From positions 1-17,684 of the forward strand of contig DAOURR010000050.1 of assembly GCA_030627625.1 (NCBI GenBank): a stretch of DNA of 17,684 nt, given 5' to 3'. Position 1 is the stretch's first letter. The number at the start of each line of letters is the position of its first letter. Below, piece by piece: positions 13,367 through 17,684 of this stretch. The DNA comes from UBA3103 sp002365855. Lineage in GTDB: Bacteria; Bacillota; Desulfotomaculia; Desulfotomaculales; Pelotomaculaceae. The notes beneath the pieces are model-generated. The model did no database searches and was not told the origin of the DNA. It worked only from the letters and a program-made list of their open reading frames with translations. A program made the position numbers and the translations under genes.

Positions 13367-15127
13367 TTGGTTTATGATGCGACCAGGATGAGGGACTTTG
13401 AAATTTCTGAAGCAGCAGAAAAAGGAATGCCCTTGCCGGAAGACTGGATGGAAAAACTGGACCTGGGAAAAGATGAGCTTATACCTTACGGCAGGATCTG
13501 CAAGCTGGATTTTATGAGGATTATAGACCGGCTCGGGGACAGGCCTGAAGGTAACTACATAAACGTAACCGCTATAACGCCAACCCCGCTGGGTGAAGGA
13601 AAAACCACCACCTCCATAGGGCTGGTCGAGGGGCTCAGCAAGAGGGGAATTAACGCGGGAGCCGCTATTCGCCAGCCTTCAGGCGGCCCAACCATGAATA
13701 TCAAGGGTTCGGCGGCGGGAGGCGGCAACGCCCTGGTTATACCCATGACCGAAATATCCCTGGGGTTAACCGGCGACATCAACGATATTATGAATGCCCA
13801 TAACCTGGCCATGGTGGCCCTTAACGCGCGGATGCAGCACGAGCGGAACTACGGTGATGCAGAACTGGCGAAGCGCGGCTTGAGACGTCTGGATATCGAC
13901 CCGACCAATGTTGAGATTAAATGGGTAATTGATTTCTGCGCCCAGGGCCTTCGTAAAATTATCATGGGTACTGGCGGCAGGCAGGATGGCTACATGATGG
14001 AATCCGGTTTCAACATAGCTGTGAGCTCAGAGCTGATGGCAATACTTGCCGTTGCCACGGATTTAAAAGACTTACGGGAGAGAGTGGGTAAAATCGTCGT
14101 TGCCTACGATAAAAAGGGCAGCCCGGTAACAACATCAGACCTGGAAGTTGCCGGAGCCATGTGCGCCTATATGAGGAATACCATCAACCCGACCCTTGTC
14201 AGCACCGCCGAATACCAGCCTGTGTTAATGCATGCAGGTCCATTTGCCAATATAGCCATCGGCCAGTCGTCAATTATCGCTGACCGGCTGGGCCTTAAAA
14301 TGTTCGACTACCATGTAACGGAGAGCGGCTTTGCAGCCGACATCGGCTTTGAAAAATTCTGGAACGTTAAATGCCGGACAGGCGGCCTGACACCCAATGT
14401 TTCGGTTATTACAACCACGATCAGGGCTCTTAAGATGCACGGCGGAGGGCCCTCAGTGGCGCCGGGCCGGCCCCTGCCGGTAGAATATACGAGGGAAAAC
14501 CTCAAGCTTCTTGAAAAAGGCATCCCCAACCTGCTGCACCATATTGCCGTGGTCAAGAAATCCGGGATCAAACCGGTGGTATGTATCAACGCCTTTTATA
14601 CAGATACCAGGGATGAGATCGAAATGGTGCGGCGCTATGCCACCCAGGCAGGCGCCCGCTGCGCACTTTCCGAGCACTGGCTGAAAGGAGGGGAAGGCGC
14701 GCTTGAGCTGGCGGATGCGGTAATTGACGCCTGTAACGAGAGGGTTGACTTCAAATTCCTTTACCCGCTGGAAATGCCCCTGCGGCAGAGGGTTGAAGTA
14801 ATAGCCAGAGAGGTGTACGGCGCCGACGGGGTTTCGTGGACGCCGGAGGCCGAAGCAAAAGCAAGGCGGTTTGAAGCAGATCCCGCCTTTGCCGATTTTG
14901 CCACCATGATGGTCAAAACCCACCTCAGCCTGTCCCACGATCCCACCCTGAAAGGAGTACCAGGGGGCTGGACCCTGCCGGTGCGGGACGTATTGATCTT
15001 TGCCGGTGCGAGGTTCCTCTGCCCTGTTGCGGGCGCGATCAGCCTGATGCCCGGAACCAGTTCCGACCCCGCCTACCGGCGCATTGACGTGGATGTGAAT
15101 ACCGGTAAAGTGCTGGGCCTGTTTTAA
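13367..15127 (+). CDS. fhs: Formate-tetrahydrofolate ligase (formyl-THF synthetase)
   Basis: This enzyme joins formate to tetrahydrofolate using ATP, the first step of the methyl branch of the Wood-Ljungdahl pathway. 586 residues from TTG 13367 with GGGAGGGG 8 bases upstream. The P-loop region is TPTPLGEGKTTTS (71-83). It is followed by RQPSGGPTMNIKG and AAGGGNALVIPMTEISL, then LTGDINDIMNAHNL. HAGPFANIAIGQSSIIADR, RALKMHGGGP, KTHLSLSHDP and a C-terminal GLF complete the family signature. It is about 30 residues longer than the Moorella-type enzyme (about 560), with an N-terminal extension (DWMEKLDLGKDEL region). Several internal blocks look more like the synthetase domain of eukaryotic C1-THF synthase than like the usual clostridial form. 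A hairpin terminator follows. Confidence 0.96.
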   Translation: MVYDATRMRDFEISEAAEKGMPLPEDWMEKLDLGKDELIPYGRICKLDFMRIIDRLGDRPEGNYINVTAITPTPLGEGKTTTSIGLVEGLSKRGINAGAAIRQPSGGPTMNIKGSAAGGGNALVIPMTEISLGLTGDINDIMNAHNLAMVALNARMQHERNYGDAELAKRGLRRLDIDPTNVEIKWVIDFCAQGLRKIIMGTGGRQDGYMMESGFNIAVSSELMAILAVATDLKDLRERVGKIVVAYDKKGSPVTTSDLEVAGAMCAYMRNTINPTLVSTAEYQPVLMHAGPFANIAIGQSSIIADRLGLKMFDYHVTESGFAADIGFEKFWNVKCRTGGLTPNVSVITTTIRALKMHGGGPSVAPGRPLPVEYTRENLKLLEKGIPNLLHHIAVVKKSGIKPVVCINAFYTDTRDEIEMVRRYATQAGARCALSEHWLKGGEGALELADAVIDACNERVDFKFLYPLEMPLRQRVEVIAREVYGADGVSWTPEAEAKARRFEADPAFADFATMMVKTHLSLSHDPTLKGVPGGWTLPVRDVLIFAGARFLCPVAGAISLMPGTSSDPAYRRIDVDVNTGKVLGLF

Positions 15128-15155
15128 TTACGAAACTGGTGCTAATAAAGATAAG

Positions 15156-15192
15156 CCCGCACTTTTGTCGCCAAAAAGCGCGGGTAAAATTT
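15156..15192. terminator. Hairpin terminator between fhs and the convergent cupin gene
   Basis: CCCGC-A-CTTTT (15156-15166) pairs with AAAAG-C-GCGGG (15174-15184), 10 pairs with one mismatch and a 7-base loop. On the plus strand TAAAATTTTA follows; on the minus strand a T-rich CTTATCTTTATTAG follows. It may serve both the fhs transcript and the cupin gene reading toward it. Confidence 0.6.
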
Positions 15193-15276
15193 TATCTGCA
15201 CGGTATTTCAGCCGCTGTTGTTGAAACAGGGGGTTTGTCAGACCTCGCGCAGATGAAATCACAAGGTGCGGAATTT

Positions 15277-15624
15277 TTACTTGTCCCCTTCTTCAGGCAC
15301 GATACAGATAAAAGAAAACTCACGGTCTCCGCGATTTAAAAACTGGTGTTCCGCGTCGCCGGGAATATAGGACACAAAGCCCGCTTCTACCTGGTATTCC
15401 TTCCCCTCCAGGAAAAGAGTCCCCTCGCCGCTCACCACGTAATTGATATGCGGCCAGGAATGTGAGTGCCTGGGCGTAAATCCTCCGCCCGCAAGAGTGA
15501 ACAGGCGCATGACCCAGCCCTCCCAGCCCTGGCCGGGGCCCAGCAGGGTTTGCTTTACCGCATTTAACACGCCCGGAGCTTCAACTTTGACAGGCTGTAT
15601 GTTATTAACGCTATCAACAAACAT
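15277..15624 (-). CDS. Small single-domain cupin protein
   Basis: 115 residues from ATG 15624, which has GGAGAGG about 8 bases upstream; a GTG at 15633 in the same frame is too close to that site. A single cupin barrel is evident. Motif 1 is GGGFTPRHSHSWPHINYVVSGEG (numbered about 46-68; His 53, 55 and 59) and motif 2 is YIPGDAEHQFLNRG (86-99; His 93, Asn 97). The usual motif-1 Glu after the HxH pair is replaced by Ile-Asn, so metal binding, if any, uses His 53, 55, 59 and/or 93. Many such proteins are small-molecule binding or stress proteins; no substrate can be assigned. It is transcribed alone, toward fhs and away from folP. No clear promoter was found in the 286-base gap upstream. Confidence 0.85.
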   Translation of the reverse strand: MFVDSVNNIQPVKVEAPGVLNAVKQTLLGPGQGWEGWVMRLFTLAGGGFTPRHSHSWPHINYVVSGEGTLFLEGKEYQVEAGFVSYIPGDAEHQFLNRGDREFSFICIVPEEGDK

Positions 15625-15819
15625 TTCTCTCACCTCTCCAACATTAGTTTAACTCACTGCACAGTCTTTATCTCCAGTGACAGTTTTAGTTGGCGCTGCC
15701 TCTTTAAACATGCCTTAAAATAATTTCTACAGACAAAACAGCACCACCTTTTTTTGTTGCCTGATTAAATTAGTCAATTATAATTATTTAAGATTACTGT
15801 TCCCTGCGGGAGCACACAG

Positions 15820-15848
15820 TTGATTTGAAATGCCTTCCGTTTTATAAT
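15820..15848 (+). promoter_or_regulatory. sigmaA promoter of folP-folB
   Basis: TTGATT (15820-15825) and TATAAT (15843-15848) are 17 bases apart: a perfect -10 and a 4 of 6 -35. A very AT-rich stretch (about 15763-15793) lies just upstream and could act as an UP element. Transcription would start near 15855. A small CTCCG/CGGAG hairpin (about 15859-15879) is in the leader. The remaining upstream gap (15634-15800) shows no other feature. Confidence 0.6.
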
Positions 15849-15910
15849 TTTTACAATGCTCCGTGAAAATCCCGGAGGCAAGTCAGATAAAAATGCCTGG
15901 AGGGATATGA

Positions 15911-17116
15911 TTGGCAATCAAAGTTTACACCATCAAGGTCAGTAACAAGGAGGAGGCCTTCCGGGCCATCGCGTCCGTTGGGGCCGACCGGTCCGGCTGC
16001 GGCTGGATGGCGCCCAAAGCTGTTCACAGGCTGATCATGCTGGACGGGGTTCAGCCAAGGCAGGCCAATATCATCAAACAGGAAATGCTTGGCAAAGGGG
16101 GGGAAGCTGCCGTCGACAGGGGCGTGGTTGACTGCTCCAACCCAGAGTCAAGGGTGCTGCTGATGGGCACCCTGAAGCAGTACGAGGCTTTCCTGGCCAA
16201 GATAAAGTACCAGCCTTTCGGCCTGTCAGCCCTGGCCGGACAGATCAGGAAGGTTTTGGAAGGGCAGGAGGGGTACAGGCCTTTTGACCTCGAGTGCCGT
16301 GGAAAGTCCATTCGCCTCGGGGAAAAGACGCATGTCATGGGAATTCTCAATGTCACACCGGATTCCTTTTCAGACGCGGGAAAATACCTTGACCCGGGCC
16401 TTGCGGTGGAACGGGCCATGCAGATGATTGCCGAAGGCGCCGATATCATAGATCTGGGCGGCGAGTCCACCCGTCCCGGAGGTGCGCCGGTGAATGAAGA
16501 AGAGGAGCTGGCCAGGGTTATGCCGGCCCTCAAAAGGCTGGTAGCAGAAGTTCCCGCGCCCATATCCATCGACACGACAAAATCTTTGGTGGCCAGGCAG
16601 GCGCTTGAGGCCGGGGCAAACATTATCAACGACCAGTGGGCGTTGCGGTCCGACCAGGACATGGCCGCCCTCGCAGCTGAATACGATGCTCCCCTGGTGC
16701 TGATGCACAATCAGAAAGATACCCGGTACTGTGATTTGATCGGGGATATGGTGGAGTACTTCCGTGAAAGCATCAGCAGGGCAGTTGAAGCCGGAGTGGA
16801 CAGGGGAAAAATCATTATCGACCCCGGGCTTGGTTTTGGCAAAACCGCCGGGCAAAACCTGGAGACGCTGCGCCGCCTGGATGAACTCCGTTGCTTGGGA
16901 CTGCCCGTATTAATCGGCCCGTCCCGCAAATCCACTATAGGTAAAGTTTTGAACCTGCCGGTGGATCAGCGTGTGGAAGGTACCGCGGCAGCTGTGGCTG
17001 TGGGTATCTCCAATGGAGCTGATATTGTGCGAGTGCATGATGTAAAAGAAATGACGAGGGTAGCCAGGATGACGGATGCCATAGTCAGGCAGCGCTGGGT
17101 TGAACGGCAAATATGA
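15911..17116 (+). CDS. folP: Dihydropteroate synthase with N-terminal extension domain
   Basis: DHPS condenses p-aminobenzoate with hydroxymethyl-dihydropterin diphosphate to make dihydropteroate, the target step of sulfonamides. The protein has 401 residues against about 280 usual. The DHPS TIM barrel covers about 133-395: MGILNVTPDSFSD (143-155), DLGGESTRPG (181-190), SIDTTK, NIINDQ, IIDPGLGFGKT, LIGPSRKST and VRVHDV. Residues 1-130 are an extra domain, with WMAPKAVHRLIMLDGV, a KQEMLGKGGEAAV block and LLMGTLKQYEAFLAKI, of unknown role. Similar extended DHPS proteins occur in other Clostridia and in corrinoid-protein gene neighbourhoods, so it is not a chance fusion. Start TTG 15911 has GGAGGG 6 bases upstream; ATG 15907 is out of frame and stops quickly. 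folB follows after 66 bases. Confidence 0.95.
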   Translation: MAIKVYTIKVSNKEEAFRAIASVGADRSGCGWMAPKAVHRLIMLDGVQPRQANIIKQEMLGKGGEAAVDRGVVDCSNPESRVLLMGTLKQYEAFLAKIKYQPFGLSALAGQIRKVLEGQEGYRPFDLECRGKSIRLGEKTHVMGILNVTPDSFSDAGKYLDPGLAVERAMQMIAEGADIIDLGGESTRPGGAPVNEEEELARVMPALKRLVAEVPAPISIDTTKSLVARQALEAGANIINDQWALRSDQDMAALAAEYDAPLVLMHNQKDTRYCDLIGDMVEYFRESISRAVEAGVDRGKIIIDPGLGFGKTAGQNLETLRRLDELRCLGLPVLIGPSRKSTIGKVLNLPVDQRVEGTAAAVAVGISNGADIVRVHDVKEMTRVARMTDAIVRQRWVERQI

Positions 17117-17182
17117 CCGTTGCCTAAAACCGCAGTTTGAGGGGCTTAGGTGTAGAAACGGCAGTGGAGGCATGGTTTTCTA

Positions 17183-17542
17183 ATGGATAAAATAATTTTG
17201 GAAGGTATGGAGTTTTACGGTTATCATGGAGCACGGCCAGAGGAAAAGTCGCTGGGCCAGCGATTTATACTGGATGTTGAACTTTCATTGGACCTGCAGC
17301 CGGCAGGTAATTCGGATGACCTTGACCGCACAATCAACTATGTCCAGGTTTTTGAACTGGTAGAATCAATAGTGTGCGGACCCTCATACCTGCTGATCGA
17401 GACTCTGGCGGAAGCAGTCGCAAAAGCATTGCTGGAACAGTTCGCCGCGGCTGAGGTTAAAGTGCGCGTGAAAAAACCACAGGCGCCCGTACCGGGCCGG
17501 TTTAGCTGGGTGGCGGTAGAAATAAACCGGAGTAAAAAATAA
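17183..17542 (+). CDS. folB: Dihydroneopterin aldolase
   Basis: FolB splits dihydroneopterin into 6-hydroxymethyl-dihydropterin and glycolaldehyde, supplying the pterin that, once pyrophosphorylated by FolK, is used by FolP. 119 residues is the normal monofunctional length. Visible family features are MEFYGYHGARPEEKSLGQRF (residues 9-28), the INYVQVFE block with Tyr 53, LLIETLAEAVA with Glu 73, and the catalytic-lysine region VRVKKPQAPVPG (95-105). ATG 17183 is preceded by GGAGG about 12 bases upstream, a rather long spacing. An ATG at 17173 is out of frame and stops at once. It most likely shares the folP transcript. The usual next gene, folK, is not fused and does not appear to follow. Confidence 0.95.
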   Translation: MDKIILEGMEFYGYHGARPEEKSLGQRFILDVELSLDLQPAGNSDDLDRTINYVQVFELVESIVCGPSYLLIETLAEAVAKALLEQFAAAEVKVRVKKPQAPVPGRFSWVAVEINRSKK

Positions 17543-17572
17543 TCTCACATATCTTGGACGCATTTCAAGGCA

Positions 17573-17601
17573 TTGACAGGTAGGTAACGAGAGCCTAAGA
17601 T
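17573..17601 (+). promoter_or_regulatory. Promoter candidate of the gene at the right edge
   Basis: TTGACA (17573-17578), perfect, and TAAGAT (17596-17601), 4 of 6, are 17 bases apart. The transcription start would be near 17608, about 27 bases before ATG 17635, suggesting a new transcription unit after folB. Confidence 0.45.
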
Positions 17602-17634
17602 AGTCCTGCGTAATAATCAAGGAAGGAGAAACCA

Positions 17635-17684
17635 ATGGACCTTAAACAAGCCAATGAAAGCCTCAACCTTCACATCAGACCCCA
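17635..17684 (+). CDS. Start of a gene cut by the window edge, product uncertain
   Basis: ATG 17635 follows AAGGAG by about 7 bases and opens a frame to the window end: MDLKQANESLNLHIRP. Only 16 residues are visible. The LNLHIRP stretch reminds me of the N-terminus of DUF169-family proteins, but this is too short to assign. The strong ribosome-binding site and upstream promoter make a real gene likely. It does not look like FolK. Confidence 0.55.
   Translation, partial: MDLKQANESLNLHIRP

Noticed and set aside
15139..15339. 66-residue plus-strand ORF after fhs
   Set aside because: No ribosome-binding site, it starts inside the terminator region and ends inside the convergent cupin gene; the protein resembles nothing I know.
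15634..15910. Promoter for the cupin gene on the minus strand
   Set aside because: Several T-rich and A-rich hexamers are present, but none forms a -35/-10 pair at 16-18 bases with acceptable matches.
1..17684. CRISPR arrays, insertion sequences, integrase or toxin-antitoxin genes
   Set aside because: No regular repeat-spacer pattern, terminal inverted repeats, transposase motifs or paired small toxin-like genes were seen on either strand.

Overview
The window is a stretch of about 50% GC chromosome from an anaerobic, endospore-forming Gram-positive bacterium. The gene set and order (cotJ, spoIIR, divIC-yabR-spoIIE, tilS-ftsH, fhs, and a folP with an N-terminal extension) fit Clostridia of the Desulfotomaculum/Pelotomaculum (Peptococcaceae) type. 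This placement comes from recognising protein families and synteny, not from a search. No mobile element, CRISPR array, rRNA or tRNA is visible, and the region looks like conserved core chromosome.

Layout. (1) Positions 1-1335, minus strand: cotJB (cut by the window edge) and cotJA, spore-coat genes, preceded by spoIIR, the forespore signal that triggers pro-sigmaE processing. spoIIR has a strong sigmaF-like promoter candidate, cotJA a weaker sigmaE-like one, and a terminator hairpin lies between them. (2) 1553-2902: a secreted S-layer-homology protein with two SbsA-type Ig-like domains, closed by a strong terminator. (3) 2903-5217: an AT-rich leader, then a small LuxR/sigma4-like helix-turn-helix gene overlapping divIC by one base, yabR (S1 domain) with a consensus promoter, and a short Ppx/GppA phosphatase. 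(4) 5218-7754: spoIIE behind a promoter with the 21-bp spacer typical of Spo0A-activated sigmaA promoters. (5) 7755-12657: an M50/CBS membrane protease, tilS and ftsH; the hprT gene often found between tilS and ftsH is absent. (6) 12878-15127: ndk and fhs (formate-tetrahydrofolate ligase). (7) 15277-15624, minus: a small cupin convergent with fhs. (8) 15911-17542: folP and folB for folate synthesis. A further gene is cut off at the right edge.

Two themes connect the genes. Sporulation and division: SpoIIE and SpoIIR act at successive steps of sigmaF/sigmaE activation, DivIC belongs to the septum, FtsH supports sporulation in Bacillus, and CotJ is a coat product. One-carbon/folate metabolism: FolP and FolB make the pterin cofactor that Fhs loads with formate, as expected of an acetogen, syntroph or sulfate reducer using the Wood-Ljungdahl pathway.

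Nothing here is clearly a new system. The points most worth a second look are the uncharacterised HTH protein coupled to divIC, the sporulation promoters, the eukaryote-like style of Fhs, the N-terminal domain on FolP, and the structured non-coding gap before tilS. At least ten of the seventeen complete genes appear to start with TTG or GTG, so several starts were set by Shine-Dalgarno position.
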